A stretch of DNA of 64,000 nt from Casuarius casuarius (GCA_003342895.1 PTFA01000191.1:1855992-1919991); one strand, 5' to 3'; positions 51,010 through 63,700 are shown, numbered from the stretch's first letter. The notes: generated from the letters alone by a model not told the origin. Translations and numbers: made by a program.

Positions 51010-51070
51010 CCTCAGTAATTAGGGCACTGGTCAGGGAGGAGGGAAACAGTGCTTGATCTTCTGTTCTAAG
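51010..51070 (+). repeat. possible MIR/tRNA-derived SINE head
   Basis: 'gtaattagggcactggtcag' followed by 'ttgatcttctgttctaag' resembles the tRNA-like beginning of the same SINE class ('gtggttagggcactagcctggga..'). Short and uncertain. Confidence 0.3.
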
Positions 51071-52396
51071 AAGCTATGCAGAAAAATTCATGAGTAATCC
51101 TTGAAATGCAGCTTAGCACCCAGGACATTTGGAAAATCAAGTTCACTTCCTCTGGCCTGAGAAATCCACTCATGGCAGAGGGTAATATTGAATCCAGCCT
51201 TCCCTGTTCCCTGGGGGAGTCCTCTGACCACAGGCTACCAAATGGAAGATGAGCAGCAACTCTCAATGCATACTGGAATAAATAATGCTGCTATATTTCA
51301 TAGGAGCCAGCACTGACATGTGAAAGGAGAGTTCAGAGAATACCTTGTAAGTAGAGCCCCAAAGATTGACACACAATACAATCCAGTGTAACAGTGTTGC
51401 CAAGTTTTTGCAGCAGTTCATTCAATCTTTATGAAAGCAAGACTAAATTGGATAGAAGTCTGCACTTTATCTTCTCTCCCAACTCCTCTGGGTGAAAATT
51501 GTTGAGTAGAACAGGTTTCAGATAAAGTAAAAGCAAACACCATTCCCTTGTGATAATATATAGGAATATTATCCTGACATTTTAGCATGAATCACTCATA
51601 TTACCATTCATTCTTTCTATTCCTAGAGCTGTGTCTTGACAATAGAAACGTTCTCCGAATACAAACCAAATAATCAGTGTTGAGAACCAAATTCTCGTGG
51701 AAGTATGCACTTCTCAATGGGAACTATCTGTCAAGCTAGATTTGGCTCTTGGTGTATACAAGTCTAAACAAGTTGAATCTGCACTAGCTATTTTTATTTT
51801 AACTATTTTTATTCTGTCTTTCCTACAGTAGCTTCATTTTCACATAACTGTGAGATTATTTATTTTATATATCTGGCGAGTAACCTGATAATTATAGGAT
51901 CCAGGTTCAAATTTGTTTAATAAAACTACAGAGAAGAAAGGTAAACAGTGTAATAACTTTAGATGATGTCTATCTCTTCTTGTTTTTTTTTAACTGAGGA
52001 ATTTCTTTTACTTCACTTTGGGGAATTACAATTATCATCCAAAATGTTTATAAGCCAGAAATTAAAATTTTAAAAGATAAAACCTGCATTTAAATATAAA
52101 TGCTTTCAAGAGGGGTTTTCTCATGTACTTGCCAGCCCACAGAGTGACTTGTCACATCCATCAACTGTTTAAAATCACTTCACATGATAAATGACAGTGT
52201 GCAATGTGAGTGCCTATCCAGGTGATAATAATACTGGGTTACTAATTTTGCTTCCTGGGAGAGAAACGGTGACTTATTTTGCAGGAACGGTGGTTCTTTG
52301 AGATGTAATGCCCATGTCTGTACTCCTCTTGAGCCCAGATTTAGACTGGAATTCCACCAATATTCGGACAACTTAAGTGAGGCGCTTGGTCACCTT

Positions 52397-52436
52397 AAAC
52401 TCTGTCTAATCACTGGAAACTCTCTCTAATCACTTT
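52397..52436 (+). repeat. 20-bp tandem duplication
   Basis: AAACTCTGTCTAATCACTGG (52397-52416) is followed by AAACTCTCTCTAATCACTTT (52417-52436). The two copies differ at three positions. Confidence 0.8.
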
Positions 52437-52954
52437 CCAAAGGAAATGTCGATCTCAGATGGACTGAACAGTCCAAAAGGAGAGCTTGTCAGTCCACTGA
52501 CTGTAGGGCAAAAGCTCAGGGAAATACATTCCTGAGTGAGGCTCCTCTTTTAGAGGGAAACTGGACTCTTATACACGCATGCTCTACAAATATACGCCTG
52601 GGTCCTTTGAGCCAAGACTGTAATCACAGCCCACACTAGTGCCTGGTATGTCCCTGTGCTCCAGTACTGGGAGATTTAAAGGCCAGGATATCCCTGCATC
52701 CCAGGATGGTCCCAGGCTGTGTAATAGTAAGGACAAGGAGGGGTTGTATGTTCACTGCTACATAATGATATTCATGCTTGAAGAGCTGTCCTTGTTTAAC
52801 ATATGGATAATTTCTTGGCCTTTGCTTTCCCACAGTGCCAAATTTCTCAAGGTTCAAAACCATCCTACCAAATCAGATGTGTGATAACTGTCAACCAGAA
52901 AGTAATTCTCTTCCAGTAAGCCAAGCTTATGGAGTCTCTTCTACAGTTGGCATT

Positions 52955-52980
52955 AATTTTTTTCATTTCAGGTGAGTGTA
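52955..52980 (+). promoter_or_regulatory. candidate recursive splice site 2
   Basis: A pyrimidine tract ('taatttttttcattt') runs into CAG|GTGAGT, with the junction between 52971 and 52972. Both halves are near-ideal: a strong 3' splice site directly fused to a strong 5' splice site. It is on the + strand, like the site at 27133, and about 42 kb downstream of the candidate exon. Functional if the region is a long intron. Chance occurrence remains possible. Confidence 0.35.
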
Positions 52981-52984
52981 TACC

Positions 52985-55900
52985 CTATCTGAGTGAAATC
53001 AGAAATCATTAGAGCCCAGAGCCACTTAACAAAGACACTGTCCTGGCGTCCTCTAGAGCCCAACCTGCAACTTGTTCAATGTCTTCTGCAGCACAGAGAT
53101 ATTTTGGATGGGCCTCAGGAGAGGAATCCGACCGTTGATGGTCACTTGTAAGCAGCCTTCTGACCTGGAACCACAAAACATTTTGCGAGTTAGTAAGAGA
53201 AGTGACCTGAAGTAATTTAGAGCAATACAGTGCTCTAAAGACTCCCAGCTTTCCCTGACAAAGGAGAAAGTGGGGAAGATGTGGATTTTGTTTCTCATTG
53301 TCTACGGATATACAGATCACTGTGATAATGGCCATCATGAATCACTGCTTTGCTGCAGTTCAGTGGGGGAAGAGATACAAGGTCAAGGAATAACCTGTTT
53401 GTCTGATTTGTACATATACACCTCCAGCTCTTAGGAGTATATAGGTCATGAATATTTGAAGAGGACCGCATGGTGAGCAAGGCTCAGACACTTCCAGAGT
53501 TTGACTCGCAGCCATAAAGAGGCTGCCTATTTTCTAGAAAGAGAAATCTTTAGTCCCTGAAGTTACTGGTGGCAAAGAAAATCCAAAGTTGAATGCCCAG
53601 AGATCATGACAACCAGCAGCAAATATATATACATACAGACAAGTACTTGCATATGCACTAGAGATGTGAGTCCTGATCCTGGAAGCTGGCCGTATTGTCC
53701 AGAGCAGAAACTGTGTCTGGATCTTTGGTTTCAAATGCTTTAGCAGCTCTACTTGAGCTAAATAAATCCTTTTTGTTATGCACAGAGACAGCAGCCATCT
53801 CCTGAACAGCACTATGCAAGTAATTGTCTTTTCATGTGCCATTCCAAAAAAACAGACAGAAAAATAATTTGCTTAGGTGCTGGTTTTGAGTTTGTTGTGG
53901 TTTGTTTTGGATTTTTAAACAGTTTTAGGACTAATAGAATAAAATGGCAAATGCAATGTTTTGGATGTGTTTTGAGCAAAAACACTGAAACACTTTACTT
54001 TTTTTTTTTTTTGCAAATGTTGAAAACGTTGTTTTGCCTTGATTGGATTTTTTTTTTTTCAATTTTGTGGAAACAGGCAAAAGCTATATAAATTCATAGA
54101 TTTTTTTCAGTCAGCCCTGCTAGTGAAGATATATATTGATCACAGGAAAAAAAAAAGTCACCACAGATATTCTTAATTTTGCTGTGGTTCAGTCGGTAGG
54201 CAGAGAGAGACAGCAATGCACCAAGTAACAATGAATTACAAACTGTTAGCCAGCTTGAATCAGTTTTCAGAACTAGGGCCCTGCAGCCTGATCCTGTGGA
54301 AGATTTCGGTAAAGCTAGCTTTCTTTCTCAGAGGAACAAAACACTCAGCCCCTTTCATGCAACTTTCAGAAATACACTGCCCAGTTACCTGTAAGAGTAA
54401 CAAAGTATTTTACAGTCCTGTATTTCCCCATTTCCCTACTGCCTATCCCCAAAGAGAGGAATCATTCATCTCTTGTCCTCTCTGAACAGGATGGTACAGG
54501 CCCACCTGAGGATCTTTCTCACATGAGGAAACAACAGTAAATGATGCATTTCTAGTTTCCCTGCAAAACAGCCAGTAAGTAAGCTCTGGCGCTCATAATC
54601 CCACCTCTGCCTGAAGTAGATACTCTTTGCAAAAGGGATCTACTGGTTGGTCTATATAATACGTAAGAGCAGGGATTGCCTCATACTCTGTGATATTCTT
54701 GATCATGGAGCTCTGCTTGTGGGGAAATCTTGCAGTTTCTTGAGCTCAAATATTTTAAAAGCACAGCAGGAGGTCTTCCACATATGTATGTAAAATAACA
54801 GGGAAAAAAATGACCCACGTCTGGAATTTTGAGGAATTCAGTGGGGTCATGCTTGGGATGCAGCTGGAGTATGTTACATTTGAGTTGAAACTGCAGAGCA
54901 AGAGACCTAACCATTTATCCTCTCTCCCACCAGCATATTTTTTCTCTCTAAACCTGAAGAAATATTTGCAGGTCTTGGAATGAATGAGCATGGAAAGTTA
55001 ATCTGCATCACGAGCTGTCTATTTCTGCTGATGGATGGCAAACTATTTGGCTGAGCTGTGTGCATTCCTGTTCCTGAGCTCCGTGACAACATTGCTGAAA
55101 CATTTGTTGATCCAGTAGCCATGGAATTAAGAGGACACCTAAAGCAGGACTGTCTTTACAGATGCCAAAGTGCTGTTGAGAACTGCAGATGTACTGCAAC
55201 TCCTTATTGTGCAGGCTTTGACCCTGGACTCTATGCACATCATTGGTTCTGAGACAGATAAAGCTCTTCTCAGCTTATTAACATCATTTTCCAGCAAGAC
55301 TGGCCTTAACCTGCTGTCTTCATCTATTTATAGATGTGTGAACTATGATTAATCATGCAGTTTCCAGTTCTGGTTTACTGACGGTAAGCTAGCGCTCAGG
55401 GTCAGCTATTACCTTGAGGATAGCAAGCTCCATGCCCACCAGAACTTTTTAACATGCCATAAAATTATTTCCATCTTGCACTAAGTGCAGACAGCACACA
55501 CGCCAGCACAGCAACGCTATGGAATAAGGAGTGTATAGTGGAACAGCAAGTATACTGCACCTATCTGTTGAGATCCCCACCAGATTAAAAGCGTTAGAGC
55601 CACCATGTATGTTGGTCTCAGTCTATAGAAAAGGCTCCCTCAGAAAAGTCATTGCAGGTTCAGCCAATCTCTGCTTTAATCTTGTTCCACATCTACGTAA
55701 GCATGACTCGTCTGACTACATTACAGCTCCCTGCTCGTCCTGGCATGTCTTTAAGGTTAGAGAGGAACTTAAACCCTCAATTCCCAGCTCTGGTTACTCA
55801 CCCCCATCTAATCATTTCTGCTTTGCTCTGAAAAAAAGGGGTATTTCAAATCACATTCCTGTTCTCAGAGTTACATTAAAATTCTGAGTGATGGTCACAC

Positions 55901-56535
55901 TTCCTAGAGACTCTGAGATCCTGCTGAACAGCCCTGTACTGAAAACCAGCTGATCATCAGAAATAATAATGTGGCACTTTGGGGAAGGTGAAAGGTTAAT
56001 GCACTTTGGAGGAGTTGCTGAGTGGCAGGAAGATTCTGGTTGAGCTGATAACATAGTTGTATGTTAAACCAGACCTACGGGCTCTTTCCTGGCAGATAGG
56101 TCCTCTCTGAGCAGTGAGAAAGGTGCTAATGTGCACAGCTTATTGAATGGGAAGAGACCATGGCTGAGGCTTGGCAGATAATGGTTTTCGAGGGCCAACT
56201 TTTAGGCCCTCAGAGCTGTCATTTTCATTCTCTGTAGCAACCAGAGTAAATGTACTGTAAACAGTGATGGTGCTCCACAATGTATGGAGGAAAAGCGTGT
56301 GCTACTGCCTCTTCTATCTCTGAACAGTTTGGTCCCTTGCTCTGAAAATTTGCACTTGGGAAATAATTAGACATTTATTTGAAATGAACCCAAGACAGGG
56401 ATTTTTTATTTCATACGTAATTTTTTCGTCTAGTAAATATTGATGGTGATTAAAACAGAACAATTGCTCTTACTGAAAAAAAAGGGGGGGGGGACAATTT
56501 CCTTCATGGGTTAGTTTTATAATGCTCTCTGTGTT
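52985..56535. other. non-coding stretch, no gene seen
   Basis: No supported gene. T-rich tracts lie at 53998-54013 and about 54049-54060. A leucine-rich open frame at about 55150-55350 ('RTADVLQLLIVQALTLDSMH') follows a mediocre acceptor ('ggactgtctttacag') and is also open on the other strand. I leave it unassigned. A run of 10 G lies at 56484-56493. Confidence 0.5.
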
Positions 56536-56541
56536 TTTCAG

Positions 56542-56698
56542 GTTTATATTGCTTGGCTCTATTCCCTAGCCTGCAGGTTTCACATTACTCAAATACTAGC
56601 AGGAGACCTCTTCAAGAGAGGACCATCCTCTCCAGGGTTGAGTAGCATATCTCCTTATGGATCAGAAAGAATGCTTGAAAATCCACAGGAAAAAAAAG
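56542..56698 (+). CDS. weak candidate exon upstream of the CpG island
   Basis: A strong acceptor ('gctctctgtgtttttcag' ending at 56541) and a fair donor (AAAAAG|GTATGC) bound 157 nt. Only the first frame is open (52 codons plus one base); the other two are stopped. The peptide starts VYIAWLYSLACRFHITQILA and ends in a hydrophilic stretch with SERMLENPQEKK. Entry phase 0, exit phase 1. The family is not recognised, and no codon bias or repeat is evident. It lies about 0.7 kb upstream of the island. It could be an exon of an upstream transcript, an alternative exon or chance. Confidence 0.22.
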
Positions 56699-57419
56699 GT
56701 ATGCACACATATTCTGTGAAAGCAAGCTGCTGAGAAATAGTTCTTGGGGTCCTCAGTGAAATGCTGTTTACATCCATGTATTTGTGAAGGATGCGGCCTA
56801 ATTTAAAGGACTAATTTAAATTTAAATGATCATGAAAATATATCAAAAAGTCAGTTTAGGCAAGGGGCCATCAAGCACTCATCTGAAGACAGAGAGGATA
56901 AATAAGGGCTATGGCATTTTCCTTTCTCCAGGGACAGGGAATCCCTCTCCCTGCCAAGGGCTGCCCTAGCCCTTGAGGCAAAGTCTGCCAGCTGGAGGCC
57001 CCAGGGCTGGAGCTCGTGTTGGGGAAGGCTCTGGGGGGCACTGGGGAAAGCCATGGGGAGGGCGTTGGCATGGGGAAGGGAAACAGGGACCTGGTTGCCC
57101 CGTGCTGTCGGCATCAAGGAGGGGATGAGCAGGACCTGCTGACCGGGACATTTTGGTCAGATAGAGCCCCCTGGCAGAGGGCAGTGAGGGCACTAGCGTG
57201 GGGCAGTTCCCCAACACGCACCGCCAGGAAGACACCTCAGCCTTCACACATTGCAGTGCACCCTTTGGGAGCTGCCCTGCAGATGCGCAGTGTGGGGACC
57301 GCGGCACAAACGCCTCCAAGCTGAGCGCTGCCAATCTGCCAAGCACCCAGCGGCTGCGGCGCGCCGCAGGAAACCGACGCGACCCCACAGGAGCTCGGGG
57401 CGGGGGGGGCGCCCACATC

Positions 57420-57696
57420 CAAGATGGCTGCTGCCTATTGGCTCCTCTCACTCAAGATGGCCCCAAGAGAGGCGGGGCAGGGAATGAAGCGCTGAGGTGG
57501 CGAGGCCGAGACGGCCGTGTTGCTTTCGGGCGGGAGGCTGGGGGGCGGCCGACGCGCGAGCGCCAGCGCCAGCGCCAGACGGGCCGTCCCCGAGCCGCGC
57601 CGCGAGCCCCGGGGGGGTTCCGGCTGCCCGCGGCGCCCGGCCGGGAGGAGCGGGCGGCGGCGGCTCGCGCGGGAGCGGGGCGCCCCGCCCGGCAGG
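57420..57696 (+). other. probable non-coding first exon with 5' splice donor
   Basis: From the YY1/CCAAT region to a good donor CAGG|GTAAGG (GT at 57697-57698). No ATG-initiated frame leads through the exon into the donor. The ATG at 57424 opens a 23-codon frame that ends at TGA (57493-57495). Long open frames across the exon exist only because GC-rich sequence has few stops. A perfect triple AGCGCC unit lies at about 57559-57576. I infer a 5' untranslated exon of a gene whose coding exons lie beyond 64 kb. Gene identity unknown; exact start unknown. Confidence 0.55.
57424..57495 (+). CDS. possible upstream open reading frame, 23 codons
   Basis: ATG at 57424 lies inside the first YY1-type AAGATGGC motif and opens the frame MAAAYWLLSLKMAPREAGQG plus three residues, ending in TGA. 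It has three in-frame ATGs, two of them in AAGATGGC motifs. If transcription starts upstream of 57424 this would be the first translated frame of the mRNA and could dampen the main frame. If transcription starts inside the motif it is absent. Peptide function is not implied. Confidence 0.25.
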   Translation: MAAAYWLLSLKMAPREAGQGMKR

Positions 57697-57780
57697 GTAA
57701 GGCCGGCGCAGCCCCGGGGCGGGGCGGCCGTTGGAGGGGGGGCAGTCGCCGCGGTGGGTCGGGGCCTGTGGGGTGGTGGC

Positions 57781-60700
57781 TTATATCCTTTTACCTTTGA
57801 TGCGGCTGTTTCTCTTCGGGGCGTAAGATGGGCCTTTGCGGGTTACCCGCAGGGGGTGGGCGTACATGTAAAGTTACGTCGACTGCATAGAAGTAAATAG
57901 TATAAAACGGGGGGCAGGTCTCGTTAAAAGCTCTATGGTGCCTTGTTAGTGACTTGTGGAATAACCTGGGTACAGTATCCTTGTTTGTGGGTATTAAAGA
58001 GTGTCCTTGAAATGTGAGTATTAATGCTGTTCCGTCTATAAAGTGCCATCAGGTATGATTTTCTCATAGGAAGACCTTTTTGAATCAATTTCAAGTATTT
58101 CCAGTTGTGTCTCTAGTGTAGTGTATTTGGGGTTTTTTGTTTTTGTTTTTTTAGCAAGATAGAATTTAAAGTTCTGTGCAGAAAATATTTTTTCATTACA
58201 TGACCCTAATATCCAGCAGGACATAAATAGGCCAGAAGCTGTGGCAGGAGAAGTGCAGTTATTGTTTTTACTATTTACTAGGAGTTCTGATGTACAGACA
58301 CCTAACTTTTTATTTATCTGAATTGTGTGGGAGTTTATGTGAATAAAGTCAATTTTCCAGATGATAAATACAGCTGAATAACTCCAATGGTTATTTATGT
58401 CCTCTTTTACCACTATGGTAGCTCATAGTCATTAATATATTTTTATCATCACAATATCCCTGTAAGACAGGGAGGTGTAATCTGATTTCACAGAAAAATA
58501 ACTGAAGCAAAAATCAAAAAAAGAAATCATAGGTAGTCTTTGGCCAGTTTGAGAACTGAAACTAGGTCTTACGAGTCTAGGACAGTGAGTCTTACTGCCC
58601 TCTATCATGGCAGTTTCTGTGTTCTCAAATATTTTATCTACTGTACTGCAACTTTGACTGTATAATCTCATCCTTTCAGTGGTTCCTTTTATCAGTCAGA
58701 ATTCGGGGGGGGGGGGTTGCATTGCTGTTATGATCTACCCATGTTGGTCTTATTTTGCAAAGTTGCAGAGGTATTTGGGCAGTTTCTGCATGATTTTTGT
58801 TCGTTTGTTTTCTTTTTTTGCTAACACCATAAATATTTTCAGTGTTCCCATTTTGACTTTTGCCAGGGCCCTCCATTGCACATATACATGCAGCTATTGT
58901 GAGTTTAAAAGAACCCTCCCTGGGAAAATGAGTCATGTTAAGGAAGAAGTCTCTTCTCTTCTCTGAAGAGAAACTTAAGATCTAATTGAAAAGGCTTAGG
59001 GGAGATGAAGCAACTAAAGATTATGTGTACTTTGCAAAAAGCAGGGCATATGTATGTGAAATAAATTGAATTGCATATTTCTGAAGAATTCTGTTCTCTG
59101 ATCTGTTGTGCCGCCGCCTCCTCCTCCTTCCCCTCCCGCCCCCGGCCAATACTTGGGTGTATAAACCACTGCACTTCAACTGCCTTCATTTCAAAAGGGC
59201 TCTGGCTCATAGAAATTTGAAAGTAGATGTGAATAGCTAAAGTCCAAGAAAAAAGTCTATTTTAGAAGTATTTACTGTTCTTTTTATAAACCCAGTTTTC
59301 CTGTTTTCATTTACTGTGTTAATTATCTTGAATTACAGACTTGCTGTTGACTGCCTCCTTGTGTCATAAAAGAACTGTGCTCTTACAGCATAAATATAAA
59401 TCACTTCTTGGAGATTGGAAGCCGCTTTCTTTTTGAAAAGAGCTGGACACATTCCAAAAGCTGTATTAAGTACTGTAATCAAATTGAAATATGCTTTGCC
59501 TTTTGCAGTGGTTCTGTTAGGCTAATTATGTTTTTCTGTAAATCCTGCTTACATGAGAATTCTCTTAAATACGCGGGCAAAAAAGAGTTGAAAGAACTTA
59601 CAAACAAAGCCATAAAATGTAATATTTGGAAAAAATGTTGTTCGTATACTTAAAACTTCCTGCTGAGGAGAAATTGCCTCAGAGACTAGCAACTTGCTGC
59701 TTTATTCCAGAAGTAGCTTCAGGGGTACAGCAGAATGTATTTATTAAGGTTGTTAACCCATAACCAATTCTTTTTTGCTAGCTGATTTCATGAGCAATAA
59801 CTGCTTCAAGATGATCCATGATGATTAGTGGTGTCTTTCTCACAGTAGGGTGTGAACTCTGCCACCTCTCTGGAGAGGCTCAGAGCCTCAGAGAGCCTTT
59901 TTGAGGCTGTGAGAAAATATCAGGAAAGAGTGTGGAGCAGCAGAGAGTACTTGTCTTGCTGCATTGCACTTTTTCTGCCTTCATAACCATCCTGAGTCAC
60001 CACTAAGGAACTTGTTACGCCAGACTGCCAGAGTAGATTGGCATATTTGAAGAACAGCAGGCGAGAGAAGTGCTGATCATTATGAGATTGGGTCGGTTAG
60101 AGTGATGGAGGGCAAAAGAGACAGGGTGCAGCTCTGGGAATGCTTGGTTTATGGATGAAGTTGAGCGCCAAAGTTGGGATTATGCAGTCCTGGTTGTCTT
60201 GTCTTTGGAGATGGAGGGACAGAATTAAGCCTTATACTGACAGCGATGTTACTGTTGTTTTTCCTATTCAATTATTAGTTGTTATTTCAAGCCAAGATTG
60301 ACCTGTAATTCTTCTTACAATAAAATACACCCTTCACTTTGGTTCAATAAGTAAATGATATACTGCAACATTTGTCATCCTTATTCCAGTTGCTCTGGTT
60401 TGGAATTCCTTGAGCATCTTTTCTTGTCATTAAGTTTTAATGAAGTATAAAGAGCAAGGCAGAAACAGCTTTCTTAATCCACTGTGAGTATGAAGCTGTC
60501 CAATGCCCTGTTTCCCCTGCTCCTGAGTAGAGCAGAATTTGTATACTGAATATATCCAAAGTATTAACCTCTGGATCTACATTTCTTCCTGCAGCTTGCA
60601 AGTGTGCTGTAGCATCTGTTATGTCTCCCCATAGCTGGTGTGCACTGATTGGGAATAGTTGTCAGATCTTGAGTTGCAAGCATTTTGAAGATGCTGCTTA

Positions 60701-63700
60701 GTCTCTTGGAACAAAGTGGTCAATTCACTGTTTCCTTTTATAATATCTGACACATTCAGACTGTGATCTGCTGTCCCCTATATGCTTCTGCAGTGTAAAT
60801 GATAAGTAACAGATACAGCTTACAGCAGTTTGCAAAAATTCCAGCCACAATGAGGTGCAAAATAAAAATGCTGTATGCATTTATTGAAAAGATTGTCCTT
60901 GTTCTCAAGAATATATAAGGTGACTGTGTTATTTATTGTACATTTGTAAGCATTTGGAAATGAACAGTCGTTGTCTGGTAGAATTTAGATAACGCTATTA
61001 CAGGCTCCCCACAATTTCTAGCTTCTATGGGACATTTCAACACATGTCTCTTTATTCTTTTACTTACTTTTCTGAAGTGTTTTTTCTATAATAACATTTT
61101 TGTTTCCTTTTCTCTGAGTAAACATCTTTGAACTCACCAGCAGTGAGGAATATGGGGTAAGGAGGTTCTGTACCAATCAGATGAGAAGGCTGAGGTCCCA
61201 AGCAGTCCCACAGATTTGGGTGAGACTTCTCACAGGATCTCATAGGGAAGAGTACTCTGGATCAAACCCTGAGTTAAGTACAAATATTTAAGGTTCTGTA
61301 TAACTCAAATTTACAGACATTTTATGTCTTGTGGAAGTCACACCTGTCTCCTATGAACATGTCATGTGTACTGCTAATGGTGTCATTAGAAAGCCTTAAA
61401 ACCAAGAAGTGTGTACAGTTTTAAAACTTTAAATACAGTTCTAAAACACTATTTGGGATGTCACAAGTTATGAATTACTAATGTCTTGCAAATTAAAAGA
61501 TGATTATCCTTTGTGGCACTTGCTGCAGTAGCTTGTAGTAGGAAGAGTATTCTCAAAACTATCTTTTAAGCTTGCTCTTCAAACCTATTCACTCTATATT
61601 ATGTATTGTATTGACTTTGTGGTACTGTAAGTTGAAGACAAATTTGTCTTCTCACTCACACAGTTTATATGTGCTTAGGAATGTTTGTAATATAATGTCA
61701 AACTTGTAATTCAGATGAGAAATGAAAATACAGCCTGGTGTAATTCTCCATCACCCGTTACTAGTGTGAGGATGAAGTACAGCAAGTCAAGCTTAAACAG
61801 AGCCTTATGTAATAGCAAGCTACTTCGGCTGTTTATTTTAGCCTAATGTTCCTCCCTTGGTTACAGAACTGTTGTAAACATGTGCTAAATAACAGACATT
61901 TAAAATATTATGCTAGATCAGGAGTACCAGCTTTGGGGGAACAAATTTTATTTCTAATTATAGTATATAGAGTAGGTGTATATATTTAGGATTCCCTACT
62001 CCTCCCAGTCCTTAGTGACTCTCTCCCTGTTGTTAGTGGCAGATGAATACAGACAACACAGTCTGTTCCTAATGTAGTCACTAAATAATTTACATATTAC
62101 TTTTATTATTGAAGTGTCGTTCGTCAGTCACTGGATGGGAATATGCAAGTTTATCGTCAGGATTATCACTATTTCTGTCCTGCTCCATTACTTTCTCAGT
62201 CCTCCTTTCTTTCAGCCTTTTCTTCTCCTTATGTCTTCTATTGTCATTTCTCTGTGTTTCCTCCCAATGTACATAAACAATAACAGGCCTTTCTGTGGTC
62301 ATCATCTTCTCCTTCTTCTCTATGTTATATCAGTGTCATATGTGACAAAGTAATAAATGGTTGAGTAAGGTATCGTTACGTTCAAAGGTCAAACTCCCAA
62401 TAAGATGAACAGCAGTGAAGAAATCTACACCTCTTAGTCATTGCTTCAGGTCTTGCACATTCACAAAAGTGGCCATGAATCACCGATACAGGTTGGGGCT
62501 GCATCTGGACAGTTGATTTGGCAATGGGCTCGCAGTGTATGCTCATTTGTAACAAATACTTAGCCTGTGTGGAAATTAAGTATGGTGGAAAAGTAACATA
62601 TGGTAAGTGGACCAAGCTTTGTCGTTAGGATAACCCTTGTTGACTGAATTATCTTCTAGTCAGGAATTTGAAGTGGATGGGATGTTTTTTACATGCCGTG
62701 GCTCATTATAGAGAAAGGGGTATGTTAGCCACGAGAGACACAAACCTAAAATTATCTGCCTTGGGATAGGATTTTTTATTTATCTAGCATGAGGAGTAAA
62801 TGCGTTGCTGTAGGGAGGTAAAGTTTCAGATGATGACACACAGCTTCAGTAGTTCACTAAATTCTCCCAGACTTCAGTACACCATAGTGGACTAAAGGTT
62901 GTGAAATCATGTGTGGCTGAAGCTCCAGAGAGCCCAAAGAATATATGTTGTAGAAGACTGCCAGAATGCAGGCATTGTGTTACATTGCTCATATGTAATG
63001 GAAATATTCACAGTTATGCTATTTAGGACTAGGTCATGATACCAAACCATGCTAGTTACTTCTGTTGCTTTGTTGTTAGATTTAAAATGCTGTTCATTGT
63101 GCATAGACATATAAAAACTGATGCATCATTGTCAGCAGTTAGAATAGTTCAATGCTACAAAGTACTCCTTGGAGGTTGTTGTGTGAATAGCATTAAGCCC
63201 ATTGAATAGGGAGGAAGATGTTGAAGGGCCATACAGTACAGATTGGGTCACAGAATTCAGTTTCTCCCTCAAATGAAAGTGATTATATGGATTAGAAAGT
63301 AAGCTATCAGAGCTTGATACATGATTTCCAACTTGTTCTGGAAGGGATTTGAGACAATAGAGGATGAAGTAAGAAGATGAAAATCAGATGGAAGTAAAAG
63401 AGTCACAGTGGAATAAGTACATTTTTGTCTATATGTAGATCTTGGTCTACAAGCCAAATTCTGGTTCCTTCACAGTTGGTGTATATCAGGATACCATGGA
63501 AGTAACTGCAGGTATTCCAGATTATTACTGATTTAATTATCAGAATACAAGCTCCTCTGGTAGCCACTTTCATTCCGGCTGGCATATGTAAAGTCTAAGA
63601 GAAATAACACAAAGGCTGATTCTGTACTTCATATAGAACATGCAGTGAAGAGGAAACATACCACCAGCTTACTGTGGTACATTTTTACACTCATTTTGCG

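Larger units (their letters stand above)
57290..57780 (+). promoter_or_regulatory. CpG-island promoter
   Basis: GC and CpG content rise sharply compared with the AT-rich flanks. The island holds inverted CCAAT (ATTGG, 57437-57441), two AAGATGGC motifs of the YY1 type (57421-57428 and 57454-57461), a GC box GGCGGGGC (57471-57478) and further GC boxes at about 57716-57727. No TATA box is seen. YY1 motifs of this kind usually sit just downstream of the start site, so transcription probably begins close to 57400-57450 in the + direction. The splice donor at 57697 supports that direction. Housekeeping or broadly expressed genes typically have such promoters. Confidence 0.85.

Noticed and set aside
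55150..55350. Leucine-rich + strand frame behind an acceptor-like site
   Set aside because: The acceptor is weak, other frames on both strands are equally open, and no donor or domain is recognised.
57198..57900. Open frames of 127 to 200 codons across the CpG island
   Set aside because: GC-rich sequence has few stop codons. The frames have no ATG inside the promoter-to-donor segment that continues to the donor, several overlap on both strands, and the composition is Arg/Gly/Ala/Pro without domains.
59505..59653. Lysine-rich frame behind an acceptor-like site in the probable first intron
   Set aside because: No donor and no recognised domain. AT-rich sequence gives Lys/Asn-rich peptides by chance.
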